Positions 45,931-58,244 of a stretch of 64,000 bases of DNA are shown one piece after another. Position numbers and translations under genes: made by a program. The notes below the pieces were generated by a model, which saw nothing but the letters and a program-made list of their open reading frames with translations, was not told the origin of the DNA and ran no database searches. The DNA is taken from contig OX579638.1 in the NCBI GenBank assembly GCA_951230915.1, forward strand, positions 30,026,696 through 30,090,695. The letters are read 5' to 3'. The stretch is from Antitrichia curtipendula (Eukaryota; Streptophyta; Bryopsida; Hypnales; Leucodontaceae). Every line of letters begins with the position of its first letter. The first letter of the stretch is position 1.

Positions 45931-48900
45931 TTAACAAAATGGGAAACAGATAGAAGATAATGCTAATCTCACAGCGGTTTTCTTAACCCTGCTCCGAGTG
46001 TTTGCTTTTTTTCCTTCGATCTCCAGCACATTAGTCACTGCCTGCTGCAAGTCCGCTTTCTTACAGTCACATTTTCGCCCCCCTTTCCTGTTTGTCAATG
46101 GACGAGCACACTTCTCCTTCTCATTACCTTCACTGGTCAATGCCGATATGCTCACCTTCTTCCTCGTCATGCTCTCATCTATGGCTGGATTTGAGGCCCT
46201 CTTAAGGCTGACTAAGTCTTTACTTGTCTCTCCATTTCCTTGCTGCGGGACAGAAGCCTCCGAGTTCCTCTACATGTCCTCCTTCCTAGCCTTGGAGCTG
46301 TTCTGGCTTTGTAGCGAAGACTCTGTACCAGTCGATACTCCACCTGCTTCAACTGCAACATCTACCAACATGCCATTTTCGTCAGCCACTCATCCAGATA
46401 GAAACACACGCGGCCATGAGCAAGAACTTCAACTACGTCCAATACGTATATAGGAAAAGAAGCATTTAGGGTGCATAGTACCTTCATCATTCACAATTGG
46501 CAGCAGGACACTCTGGTCAAGTCTGCGTAGCACCGCTATGTTGTCCACATCTCCTAACTTGGTTATCTCAGGGGCCACGAGGTCTTTCACAGGGGAGTCC
46601 ACTTCGTCGGTCCCATGGCTGCCCAAATTCTTGGCTCCTTCTGTATTCTCAGCCGGCTCTGTCTTCTCCATCAAGTTCTTGTTAGAAGTGCAGGGAAGCA
46701 AGGGTTGTGCTTGATATATGGATCCACTTGAACCCCAATCCGAATGCTTACCCCTTGATTGCGACCCTACTTCACAGATAGAAACAAAACACACTTAGTA
46801 CCGTTCTGCAATTTATACGAAGTTCGACCAATTGTAACCAATTGTAAACCTTCACAGCAGCTGATGCAAGCAACGAGGCTATGAACATAGCAACCCTAAT
46901 CCTAGAAAGCACTAGGCAGGGCAAGTAAACCAATACCAAACCAAGCGGCAGCATCTAAGCAGAAGTCAAAGCGCCATGCAAGGAAGCTCAACGAGTACCT
47001 AAGCAACCAGGAGCATCTACGCACAAGTCCAAACACTAGGCAAAGCAAGTAAAGCAGTACCAAAGCAACCAGCAGCACCTAAGCACAGGTGAAAGCACTA
47101 GGCACGGCGAGTAAAGTACTAGCAAAGCAGCCAGGAGGACCTAAGCACAAGTGAAAGCACCTAAGCACGAGTACAAGCACTAGGCAACTATGGCAAACCA
47201 GTACCAAAGCAGCCAGCAGCACCTAAGCACGAGTACAAGCACTAGGCAACTATGGCAAACCAGTACCAAAGCAGCCAGCAGCACCTAAGCACGAGTACAA
47301 GCACTAGGCAACTATGGCAAACCAGTATCAAAGCAACCAGCAGCGCCTAAGCACAAGTCCAAGCACTGCACAGGGTAAGTAAACCACTACCAAAGCAACG
47401 AACAGCACTTAGGCACAAGTGAGAGCACTAGGCAGGACGAGTAAACCACGACCAAAGCAACCAGCTGCAACTAAGCACAAGTGAAAGCACCTAGGCACAG
47501 GTGAAAGCACTAGGCAAGTATGGCAAACCAGTACCAAAGCAAGCAGCAGCGTCTAAGCATAAGTCAGGGACGTTGTCCACGACCATAGCATAGAACCAGC
47601 AGTAGGTGAGCACCAGGCACAGCATAGGAAAGCACCGAAGCAACGAAAGTAACACTTTTACCACCAACCCTAAACCAAATACCACTTAAGCCACATTAGT
47701 CCTAGTGGCAGTGCCAAATAGCAAGGCTTAAGGGGTAAAAAGCAGCATTCTAGGAGGCATAGAACTCACAGCAAATCTTAAGTAATTAAAATTACTGTGA
47801 ATGAAAATTGGACCAATTACATGGGACACTGGGACCAAATTCATGCGTGCAAAACTCTAAACCAGCAGTGAATGCTCTTCCACTCAATTTGACTCTAAAA
47901 GCAATAGAAAATAGCACCTTCAGAAATCACAAGAATGGAACTTCTGGTATTCAGGAAAATAGAACAAGAAATAGAAGCATGTTTAGGAAATTCACTCACG
48001 TTCATGAACGGATACTCCAAAGCTGTTCTTGGGTGTGTTGAGCAGATCCATTGATGTTTTGGGCATCTCCAACTTCATATCATTGTCCTCCATAGGTGGC
48101 CGAACAGGCTTAAACCCAAATGACGTCAACCAAGCCGGATCAAATGGTTTGTTGCATGTCACACACGAATCTTGACTGTCCACCAATTTTGAAATGCAGA
48201 AGGGGTGGTAAAAGTGTTTGCAACTCGAAATGACAGCATCAAACGAGTTATACCATCTATTACAAAAAGAACATGGCTGCAATTCAAAAAAAAACCCTCC
48301 CTCGTCTTCTAGTCCATCTGGGTGAAGGGAAGGCTTCGGCCAACATGCAACCTCTAAACCATTCCTCATCTTCCCAATTTCATCAGCCACTGCATCTTTG
48401 TGTCTTCTCACCTCTTTCAACTCCCGACGCACTACCCCAATGTCAACTTCATAATTCATCATGTCCGAACTGGCTTCTTCATACAAGTCTTCAGCTTTTT
48501 TCGCTCTTCTCTCACTGTCCTGAAGAGTCAACTTAGCAAATTCCAGTTTACGAATCAGGAGATCTCTTTCAGATCTGAGCCCCTCTAGCCTCTTCAACGC
48601 TGTTAGAAAAGCATCGTTTCCTTCATTGCAATTATCCTTAATCTGCTGGATCTGCAGAACGTTTACTATTAATCAGAAACCCTAAACCGTGAAAATACTG
48701 CTGAATTTCAAGCACCAACATGACAAGATGCAAGGCTAAGGCTGTATCACACCCTACACCAACTTCAGGAGAGAGCGTCTGCATTTAATTAGCACATTAT
48801 ACTAAAGGTTACTTTAGCATGTGACAGGGCTTCTTTGTTATTCATGCAAGCATGCTTTGAGTAAAGAATTTCATACCTAAGAGTCGTTATGTTTAACTAC

Positions 48901-50070
48901 ATTGTCCGTATGTTCTTGCGTCAATTTGTTGAGGTCGAATAATTTAATTGCATGTTGGCTCTGTTCGCAATAACAACTGTTCATTCGAACACAGATTATT
49001 GTTCCTTAGTAACACTTTGTACAGGATTCTGAAATACTAGCACCCCAAACCTCAAGCAACTGCAAGGGCAGAGCGGGCACAAGATATGCCACACTGTGCA
49101 CATGCGTGCATGATCACGCAAACTTGCACAGCATCTACAAAACCAGAGTATGCAAAAAAGAAAACAACGAGAAAACACTCACAGCCAATTGAACTTCGTT
49201 GATGAAGGACTCAGTTGACTTCAAGCCTTCCTCCGTGACATTCACGTTCTGGATTGCCTCTTCTACGTCTGCCTTGCGGTCGTCCACCCTGAACTTAAAT
49301 CCAATGATTTTTTCCGCAATGATTTTCCTTGAACTCTCCAGGAACCGCTCCTTCGTCTCCATAGTGGCCAGCAACTTGCCCTCCACTATCAAAACTTCCT
49401 CAGCGTTTGTTATCTCGCCAGCCGATATCCGAGGGGGCCCAAAACCTAATACCGGTTTCTGCTCTCCTTCTTCTCGAACGCCATTGCTCCGAATAGTGTA
49501 CCTGAACTGGGATCCGGAGGGTTTAGAAGATGAGGTGGGCGCCAGGCGAGCTAGGGTTTCGGTCTCCTCAGGAGTCAAATCGCGCTTGAGAAGATCCGAC
49601 TCCAAACGACAGGCCAAAACATAGGCGGTGGATGCAGCTGCGGAGGCCCAATCAACCTCATAACCCATTTTCTCAGCGATATTCCCCTTCACCAGCCACA
49701 GCATAAACTCTTTGTTTGTAACATCCAATTTACCGTAAATCTTGGAATACAAATCCAACAACTGCGACCTCGTCTCCGGCTTCAAGGTTGTGTTTGTTGT
49801 CTTGAAGGCTGTGCATTTGCCCCACACTTCCTCCATCTTCTCTGGTGTGATAAACGACATGTCTGCAGAGTTCTTTGGATTCAAACCTTTGCTACTAAGA
49901 CCACGCTCTCTAACAAAAAAATCAGCAGTAAGGGCTCTCAAGCCTGCGAGTTCCTCCAGCAACTCCGGCACGGGTGGAGGCGGCTTGGAAACCTTGGGTT
50001 TGCGATCCAAGGAACCTCTACGGTCTCTCGACAACTTCGCAGACTCACCCCGCACCAATGCCACCTCCAT
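45931..50070 (-). CDS. Gene D: intron-containing coiled-coil/RING protein
   Basis: Four exons fit in consistent phases: 50,070-49,183; 48,651-48,000; 46,766-46,482; 46,388 onward. Donors include GTGAGT (49,182 and 47,999) and GTACTA. Start MEVALVRGES. Exon 1 has EEVWGKCTAFKTTN and ends a helical domain with YEVDWAS, then more helix. Exon 2 is coiled coil followed by a C3HHC3 RING (CSFC, CKHFYHPFC, CVTC). Exon 3 is acidic linker. Exon 4 reaches TAG at 46,270-46,272, yet the same register continues about 110 codons with basic sequence (TRKKVSI, NRKGGRKCDCKK) to 45,931. The domain order resembles cargo gene A of the hAT element, including RING spacing. Likely a nuclear E3-like protein; the real end is either the TAG or beyond. 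A hairpin element lies in the promoter. Confidence 0.7.
46960..47555. repeat. 62-bp minisatellite in intron 2 of gene D
   Basis: About ten units containing CTAAGCACGAGTACAAGC, CTATGGCAAACCAGTACC and AAGCAGCCAGCAGCA; cleanest between 47,160 and 47,340 with a 62-bp period. Confidence 0.85.
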
Positions 50071-50194
50071 GGCTTCCAAAAACACAGAAGTTTACACAAA
50101 ACCAAACCAAGTAACAAACACCTAAACCTAAACAAAACCAGAGCGTCACGAGCAAGAGCCACCCCAGTTGTGAGAGAGACGACTCCAAACCCTA

Positions 50195-50412
50195 AGGTAG
50201 GAGCACCGGAAACCGACGCTGTACCCAAAACCATCAGATCTATCTTAGTTGTTCATTTCAGGATGAGAATGTAGGCCATCAGAACATGACCTAACTCTTC
50301 ATCATTCAATAGTTAAGCCATGTTCTTAGGGCCTACATTTCCACCCTAAAATGAGGAACTTCGGTAGATTTGACGGTTTTGGGTACAGCGTCGGATTTGG
50401 GTGCTCCTACCT
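50195..50412. mobile_element. 218-bp TA-flanked hairpin MITE in the gene D promoter
   Basis: Left arm AGGTAGGAGCACC to about 50,276 and right arm from about 50,326 are inverted copies (both contain CCGACGCTGTACCCAAAACC or its complement), with a 50-bp loop. TA flanks both sides (50,193-50,194 and 50,413-50,414). It lies 125 bp upstream of the gene D ATG. Confidence 0.85.
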
Positions 50413-50419
50413 TAATGGT

Positions 50420-52110
50420 GGTTGACCTTCCATTCCCGCCTTGTCAGTAAGTTCAAAATTCAGCGGGATATCCACAGTATTTTTGAAAAAGTGTTTCTCA
50501 CTTGTCGATTTTATCAAAAAACTTCAAACATTCAAAATGTTCAATGGCAGTTCTTTTTGGAAATGGCCTAAAAATTGGCATGTTTTTTAACTCCTGTAAG
50601 TCCTTCTACGTTGAAGAAAAATCTAAAAATTCAAAAATTTAATTGAGCTGCCCAAAAATAAGAAGGACCATTTTGGACTACACTATCTTTTGGGGAATAA
50701 AACATTGATTTTGACACATGTAAAAGCATTGCTTTTGACATATGTTAACACCTTTTTTTTTGAAGAATACTAAGACATTACTTGGACATGTATCAAGACA
50801 TTGTTCATTGCTTTGAGTAACCTTTCACTGATTCCTTATTCATTCCCCCTCTCCCTTTTTTTTTTTTCCTATCACTCGGGTTTTAATCTTATCCCTAGAG
50901 CTACCCTTCATTTTTATTTTATTTTTTCTCTATATCACTCATTACTCTTTCTCTCCATTCTTTTTTATCTTTATATCTTGATGGTGTTAATTTTTTTCGT
51001 AGAGCTCCTATATATCCTTAATTTTTTTTTGTACGTCTCATTAATTCACGTACCTTCTCTTCCCCCCATTTTCTTGTATGTCCATGGTTTATATTTTTTC
51101 CCTCTCCCTCTCCTTTATTTTCTTAGTCATTTCTCTTGTAATTTTTGAGGAGTTCTTAAGTGTAGCCAGGATGTGGCAAAAATTACGAAGGGGTTGAAGG
51201 GCAAGGTACGCAATTTAGAAAGTTTGTTTTACCTATAAATTGTAGGATTTTTATTTATTTCCTATAAAAAAAATTAGCACGAGTATTTATATGATGTAGG
51301 ACTTCTTTAATGCAACCGCTTGGATTTGAAGTTGAAGTCTTTAATAAGACTCAAGGAAATTTGCAAGTTCCATAGTGTTGACATTTTGAATATAGATGGG
51401 TCTTGTTGCAAAAAAAATAAATTACCTCACTCATATTTATGCATGTAAGGTTAAGACTTGAGCCATATATACTAAACTTGATCTAGAAGTCACTAAGTCC
51501 AAGAGTTATTTTTATTCCCAAATACCATGTACTTTTCAGAACTTCACTGTGATGAACTTCACTGTGAAAAATGATCCCAAAAAAAAAGACTTTCATCTTT
51601 AATTGTTATAATCTTTTAGATCTTGTATTGTAAATTTCTAAAATTGATGTACCATAATGTAACATTAGGATCCTATAATTACTCTTGCATGCTATAAATT
51701 ACTTAACAACTTAATATACAAAATTTGTCCACAATTAAAGGATTTCATTTTATATGATATTGTTTTCTTTGTTCATTAAAATTTTCTTTAAACTTTATCG
51801 GGCCCAACAGTCCAACTTAAATTACATTTCTTATTTTTTTTCCAATTATTGAAAGAACATTCTTCTTTAAATTATACTAATTACTTTGTGAAAAAAACAA
51901 TATCTCACATTTGATTTTAGGAGAGAAATGGTTTTCCCGAGTTTTAAACATTCTGAAGTCTTAGCGTTTTATAAAACACCTTAACAATACAGTTTTTATG
52001 ACATTTTATCAACACTTAATACTACATTTTTCCAACACTAAAGTCTCAAAGTATGCTAATGTCCATGTTCGGTTTTTGGGACACTTTTGTCTCACAAAGC
52101 AATACCATTT
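50420..52110. other. AT-rich region without a supportable gene
   Basis: Nothing recognised; T/C-rich stretches near 50,840-51,140 give spurious hydrophobic frames. Confidence 0.5.
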
Positions 52111-52113
52111 TTG

Positions 52114-52190
52114 GGTACCATATCTCCTAGGATGCTCATGGTACCATATTTCCTAGGATGCTCATGGTACCATATTTCCTAGGATGCTGA
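52114..52190. repeat. 26-bp tandem repeat, three copies
   Basis: GGTACCATATTTCCTAGGAT starts at 52,114, 52,140 and 52,166. Confidence 0.85.
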
Positions 52191-53169
52191 GGCATGTGCA
52201 TACTCAATACTGAAATTCAGCAGAGCTTTTGGCAGGTTGTGAAGAAGAGGAGCCCATGTTTTCAGGTTTATGACAACTCTAGTTCCTGCAGTTGTAGAGT
52301 AGTGGAAGTACTGTGGGTCTTTGGGACAAGCTTCAATTTCTCATGTGGACAGAGATTTTGGGTTTCAGTGATGTGCTTGCACTCTACTCGAAATCTTTAC
52401 ATACTATGCAATTATACATCATGTATGCACTGTTACATGGTGTTCATTTTCATGCTGCTGCGTTTTGAATTAAAGAACTGTATACAATTAACTGAAAATG
52501 CCAAGAAACCATTGTGCCATCTACGTATCATCCTAAAAGCTAACACGGATTTCCTGAGGCAAGAACTTGGAAAGCAAATTTGTAGCACAAGTTTCCATTG
52601 AAATAGGAAGAACAATCGCTTCTCCACAGTGATAGGAACATAAGCAAAACTTAGTTTTAAGGGCATACTGACGCACAGGACATGCTCAAACTTTGCAACT
52701 GCTCAAACTTTGCACCAGCATAAACAGAGAGAAGTTGGAACATTATAAACTCCATTGACCAATTACCGAATTTGCAGTTCCAGGATTCAGCAACTACTTA
52801 CCCTACAGGGCTGCCACAAGCATCATGTAAATTTTGTGCACCCTGACCAAAACTCTACACTCAAAAACTGAAAGGCAGGGTAGCAATCCCGGCCTTACTG
52901 TCTACCAAGACAAAACTTTCAGACGCAGCACGTGTGTATACCTCTTGCTCAATCATTGAACAACCTACACACCTGCAAGATGCTAGTACCCACCAAATCT
53001 GCAAACACCATGACCAAATATCAGCAACATGTGGCTAACTAATAAGGACAAATCCTAAAACAAAGGTGCGCTAAATACAACACCTCCAAGTTACATTAAG
53101 TTATCAGATAAAGCAATGAAGCCTTTTTCACAAGTAATGTACCACCAACAAAGAGCAAGCTATACACTG

Positions 53170-53860
53170 TATACCTTATCCGGAGTTGCTTCCCCATGAT
53201 GCCAGGATTGATGAAGGTGCCGGTCCTAGGATGGAGGACGATCACCCCAGCTGCACCAATCATCAGAGCAGCAATTAACACTCAAATCATGCAGGCATCC
53301 CACTGCAAGCCCCGAAGCTCAATAGAAATCAAGGGTAACAATAAGATGACTTCCATGGATTCAGAAGGAAAGAAAAAACAGAATTGCAGACTTGGGGCCT
53401 AAAAAACAAGTACTTCGATTCAATACAGTATCAACTGGTTGGAGACGAATACAAGTGTATGATCGGACTTGCGTCGATTGGACTTGTCTCACCACTCCCG
53501 CCTCGCCTCGCCACATCCGCCCCGCCTTGCCACGGACTCCTGGTCGTAGATCACCTCCACAACCCCCTGCTGCACCGGCGGGAGCAGCCTCAACCCCAAC
53601 CTCGGCCGCGGCCGCCTCCTCCGTCGCCAGGTCAAACATCTCGGCCACTCTCGCCACAATGCTGACATTCATGCCGCTCCTGAAACCCTTGCTAAACTCC
53701 GAGAACACGCACGCGCACGCCATGGAAGACGACGGGGCAACGCCGCGCTGCTGCGGCTCAAAGCGCTCTCAACGCGCGCCACCACTAAAGGCGAACCGCG
53801 CGCTGGCCACGGCCATGCTCTTGCATGCGGCCGCCATTGCTTCCACAAAAACCTAGAACT
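53170..53860 (-). CDS. Unrecognised GC-rich gene or gene fragment
   Basis: On the minus strand a GC-rich island (53,460-53,860) encodes Ala-rich peptides typical of a first exon: MAAACKSMAVASARFAFSGG, then after an in-frame TGA near 53,772 the same register gives FSKGFRSGMNVSIVARVAEM, DLATEEAAAAEVG and a Gly/Ala-rich run. Further downstream a likely exon (about 53,175-53,275) reads LIAALMIGAAGVIVLHP and TGTFINPGIMGKQLR with one membrane-like segment. The product is not recognised. The stop suggests a broken copy unless the start lies after it (Met near 53,721). Confidence 0.35.
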
Positions 53861-54589
53861 CACAGCAACAGCAAAACTACGAGACGGAGCACAAAAGCAC
53901 AGCCGCCCCGCCTTGCTACTCCGAAGACTCCCTCTCCAAACCCTAACGGACTCCATCCCCGCCTCGCCACTCCCGCCCTGTCCACTGCTGCTGTCAGATG
54001 CCAGATTTCATCAGGGATTGATTGAGGATTTAGAATAAAGGACTCTGGCAAAGCAGTGCACGCATGTCGCCCGTGGCTCCTGTTACCTCAAGTGTACCCC
54101 TATTATCTCAAAAGAAGTTGGACCGCCTGTTTGCCCGTCCGTCCCGTTGCCTTGTTGGCTCGTTGTGGGCGCCAGATTACCCACCCTTGGTAATCTGGCA
54201 AACACCGACTAGGTTCTATGCCTTTATCCACCTTTTGAATATATGGGGGTGTTGTAAGCGCGGTCCACTGTGCCTTCCAACTAATGGATCTTTTTTGCTA
54301 ACGTTTTCTAAGTGTCGTGGATGGTAGCGAAACTATTAGAAATGCATGGGTAACTAACAAGCTGACTGTAATGACCAAAGGTGATGGTAATTCCTAACTC
54401 CCTAATTATCTATCCTATGTCTCGGGTTGGCTTGGTAATTGGCGTCATTTCTAACGTCCCTAACTACGTACAAGGGGGACCCTTATGTTCCTTCAACGAA
54501 CCTCTAAGACTTATCTTTTGGGTTTTGACACTTTGTGTGGACGTTCTACAAGCTAATCCTAAGCTTAAGTTTTACTCCAATTTCTAACC

Positions 54590-54740
54590 TCTAAATGTAA
54601 CTCTAAATTTTTACTCCTAGATTTAACTCTAAATTTTTACTCCTAGATTAACTCTCAATTTTTACTCCTAGAATTAACTCTAAATTTTTACTCCTAGATT
54701 TAACTCTAAATTCTTACTCCTAATTTAATTTTTACCTTTA
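54590..54740. repeat. AT-rich tandem repeat, about 32-bp unit
   Basis: Four to five copies of TCTAAATTTTTACTCCTAGA with short TTAAC spacers. Confidence 0.8.
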
Positions 54741-55599
54741 CTTATCACGGTTTACTAGTAACGTAAAAAATGCTAATTAAAGAAATCGACGCTAGTTAGG
54801 AGAATCACTAAGGATTAAGTCAAAGACTCACCTCTTCACTTTCAGTGTTGGAATTAAGTTCGTCTTCGTCCACATACACCTCCTCGCGCTCCATGACGAT
54901 GGTCTTTTGGTCTTGGTTGAATTTTCCCTAAGCTCACCGCTTCCTTTGGGGAAAATTATTACACCCGTGTGGTTTAAACATCTTCTTTCCCTTCTTCCTT
55001 CCTTTTCTTTCTCCCTTCTTCCTTCTACACTAAGATTATTCCACCTAAGCTTTTATGGGTGTCTTACAACTATAGATTCAAATCCTAAGGAGGTTTAATG
55101 TCCCTCCTACTCTCTTATGCTATTTATCTTGGTGTCATCCTAATCCCCCTTCTAATGGTCACCACAAATCCTCAAGATTTCCCTCCTAACGCCTACTTAG
55201 TCACACCTAGTTTACTATTTATCGTCTCTCTCACCTAAGTTGCCCATATAGCCATCCTCTCCTTCTCTTCTCCTTCTATCTTTGAGTGATTTTGTAGGTG
55301 GTGGGACGGATGATTATTCTACGTGGAGCTTTGGCCAAGACTGGATCCTATTTTTCTCCCCTCTCTTCTTTTCCCTTATCTTGCCCTTCTCTATGTCTCC
55401 TTCTATTCGTCCTTAATTGGGTTTTTAGAGTACCCCCACTAATCCCTACTTTTGTTTACTGATTTTTTTCCTCAAGGACCAACCTGGCCCTTGTTTGCAA
55501 AGGCCCGAACTCCCCTGGCCCCTGGATCCAAGTCCCTGGCTGCTCCCTGAATCCAGTTGCGACCCTCCAAGACTAGTTGCGATCCTCCGGAGGATCGGT

Positions 55600-55745
55600 T
55601 GCGACCCCCCAGGACCCCGACTCCCCCGACAAAGACTCTGACTCCCCAGCGGAGGCGGACCCCGACTCCCCTGACAAAGACCCCGACTCCCCCGACAAAG
55701 ACCCCGACTCCCCAGCGGAGGCGGACCCCGACTCCCCAGCCCTCT
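55600..55745. repeat. GC-rich tandem repeat
   Basis: CCCCGACTCCCC, GACAAAGA and CAGCGGAGGCGGA blocks repeat with about 18-27-bp spacing; proline-rich and serine-rich frames over it on both strands are artefacts. Confidence 0.75.
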
Positions 55746-57612
55746 CGGTACAGACCCCATCACCTAGCCCTCTCTTGGTACAGACCTCGACTCTCCTAGC
55801 CTCTTCCTGCCCGGTCCAGCTGGCCGGTAGTTGGGGGGGTTGGGGCTTCAGATTTTGTTTTTTTGTTCCTTTCCTCAAGGGGGGGGTGTCTCACGGAATG
55901 GACTAACTTTTTGTTGGGCGTAACTAAGACGGGCTGATTGAGGGTAAAAATAATTTGGGGAAAAATTGAACTAAATACTAGGGGAGAAAGGTTTAGACTA
56001 CTACAACTTGGACCCATAATTTGGTAAACGCAAAAAAAGGAAAATAAGCCTACATATCTTGGGGGCTAAACTTTGGGCTTTCCCAAGAAGGTCTTGGGAA
56101 CTAAACTTTGGAACTAAAACGTATGGGGGTGCAAAGCTTCGTCGTAAAATTGGTTTTGTCACCAACTCTAAGACTTGCGATGTTCCCAGGTTCAAAGCTC
56201 CACCGTCCAGGGACTGTTTTGACATACACTCTAAGACTAAGATAAGTTACAAGTTCAAAACTTCGCCGCCTCAAGGGTGGTGGGGTCCACTCACAAGCAA
56301 CACGGAAAAGGTGACTATGGTTAGGACTCACATACGAGACAACCGTACCCACAAAGTAAGAATAATCATGCGCAACACTTACATACTAAAAGCCCCCCAA
56401 AGCGGCATCGCCAAGGTACGGTGGGGGGTGGCTTTAGGATTAATACAAGATACAAAAAAGACACACAAGTGTAAATAAAATCCGCTCATTCACAACAAAA
56501 TACAAGGTAAGATAGAAGGACCTCAAAGGACCTTCAAAAGCTTGAAATAGAACAACAACGGGAGCCAAAAATGCTCCAAAAACACCGTAGAGGTTTCTCG
56601 CCTAAAACGCCAAAATCTTCCAACATAAGTTGGATCCACGGACCCAAAACAAGAATTGGGGGTGTTCTAGAGAGAAAAATGGGGACCTTAAATAGGTTTC
56701 CAAGGCCCCACCCCTCCCTCAAGAGTTCTAAGGTAACCTTATTAACTTGGATTTTCATCCTCATCTTCAAAGATTTTCATCCTAATCGTACAAAACTACT
56801 TTTATCTATCTACGCTGGATCAACCTCCTAACTTTTGGAGATTAACTCCAATTGTCAAACGGATTGCGTCGTTGGCTCCAGATTGCCGTGTTTAGTCCAA
56901 GACTCCCCTACCCCCATACCGGGGCCAAAAACCCATCGTAGGCTAATTTAGTTTAAAAACCAAATCGTAGTAAAATCCTAGATCTTGGGGGTCCCCTATT
57001 TTGAGAAATGTGAATAGCCTAGGGTCTCCAATAATGCAAGAGAGTCGGAAAGGACTCTTGGTTGACTTCATTTCGCCATTGTATGGTCCCGGGGTGCCGG
57101 TCAACGCGGCGGGGACCCTGCCACGTGGTTAATTCCCGAGGAATCTCGCCGATTTGGGTACTTGCTGCTAACGGAATGTCGCGAAACTTCATGGAGTGCA
57201 TTATTAGCATAAAACAAGCTAGTCTAATTTTTAGTGAGATTTTCTGGTAACCTAGGTAATTTCCATGAAATTCCCGTTGGAGGTTAGAAGGGTTGACCAC
57301 CCGGAAAAGGTTCTTCTGCAAGTCGAAAGATGACGAGATTTTTTTCACATGACCTCTTAGGGAGTCACATGACAAACGTACATGTGCATTTCCGTACCTG
57401 GCACGATGGTCAATGGAGATGAACTGGCCATCTCCTCGAATTAGCGACGGTGTGGGAATCTTTTGCAAATAGAGGAATCTTGGTGAATCGATTTCATCAT
57501 TGGACTCCTGGCATGGGATTTACCCTAGGACACCATCCTTGGGCTGTAGATTCCTCCACGGTCCTGGTCTTGCGTCAATGGCTCCTATATGCTAACAATC
57601 GGGGTTTGAAGA

Positions 57613-57744
57613 CACTAGTAGAAAACTAGGCCTGATTTGTTGTTTTGGTTGCGTTGATCATCAACAGATTTTTGTTCATGAATAAAAATTTGTTGATGAT
57701 CAACGCGACCAAAACAACAGATCGGGCTTGGTTTTCTACTAGTG
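57613..57744. mobile_element. 132-bp CACTA-type hairpin MITE
   Basis: A near-perfect inverted repeat running from CACTAGTAGAAAACTAGGCC to its complement ending CTACTAGTG, arms about 55 bp and a very short loop. The CACTAGTAGAAAA end is typical of CACTA elements. The flanking 3-bp repeats (AGA/ATA) match imperfectly. Confidence 0.8.
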
Positions 57745-58244
57745 ATAATTCTAAACCTAACTCTAGGACCCGACCTAATGGCCTTGTTGTGGATCCCTCA
57801 GACCGACTTAGCCATGAATTGCCACATTCATGATGGGATTTAGCCCTTTTGGGCCTATGTGACTCAAATCCTCCAACTCTAACCGTTTCGTTCTTTCTAC
57901 CTATTTTTAGGCTAGGTTTGGTGGGATTCTAAGTCTAAATACAAATCTAGACCAAATACTATAATGGGTATGTTACAACCCTATTTTGGTTCTACACTCT
58001 TTTTATGGCTTTTTGTATATTTTTCTTAACTTTAAATTGCAAATTTCCAAAAAAATAATTCTACAAGTCCCAAGTGACAAATTGGGAGCTCACACTTGTC
58101 CGCCCTTTTGCGTCGGTGGTTTTCGTCTGGTGGACGGTGACCACTACATCCGTTGCATCCGCAGCATCATCCGTGGATGCTATGCCTGGACGTCTGATTT
58201 TTTGACGTGATTTGCCTCCGGAAATTCAAATTCGTCAAGCCTGC

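Larger units (their letters stand above)
54000..58240. other. Repeat-rich region without a supportable gene
   Basis: No recognisable protein. It contains a 32-bp repeat (54,590-54,740), a GC-rich repeat (55,600-55,745) and a CACTA-type hairpin (57,613-57,744). An open minus-strand frame at 57,019-57,468 (149 aa) has no motif that I recognise. Confidence 0.4.

Noticed and set aside
52194..52601. 135-aa plus-strand open frame
   Set aside because: Unusual Cys/Ser/Phe-rich composition, no motif, and the neighbouring coding signal is on the opposite strand; probably untranslated sequence.
55446..55906. Pro- and Ser/Gly-rich open frames on both strands
   Set aside because: GC-rich short tandem repeat without codon-like structure.
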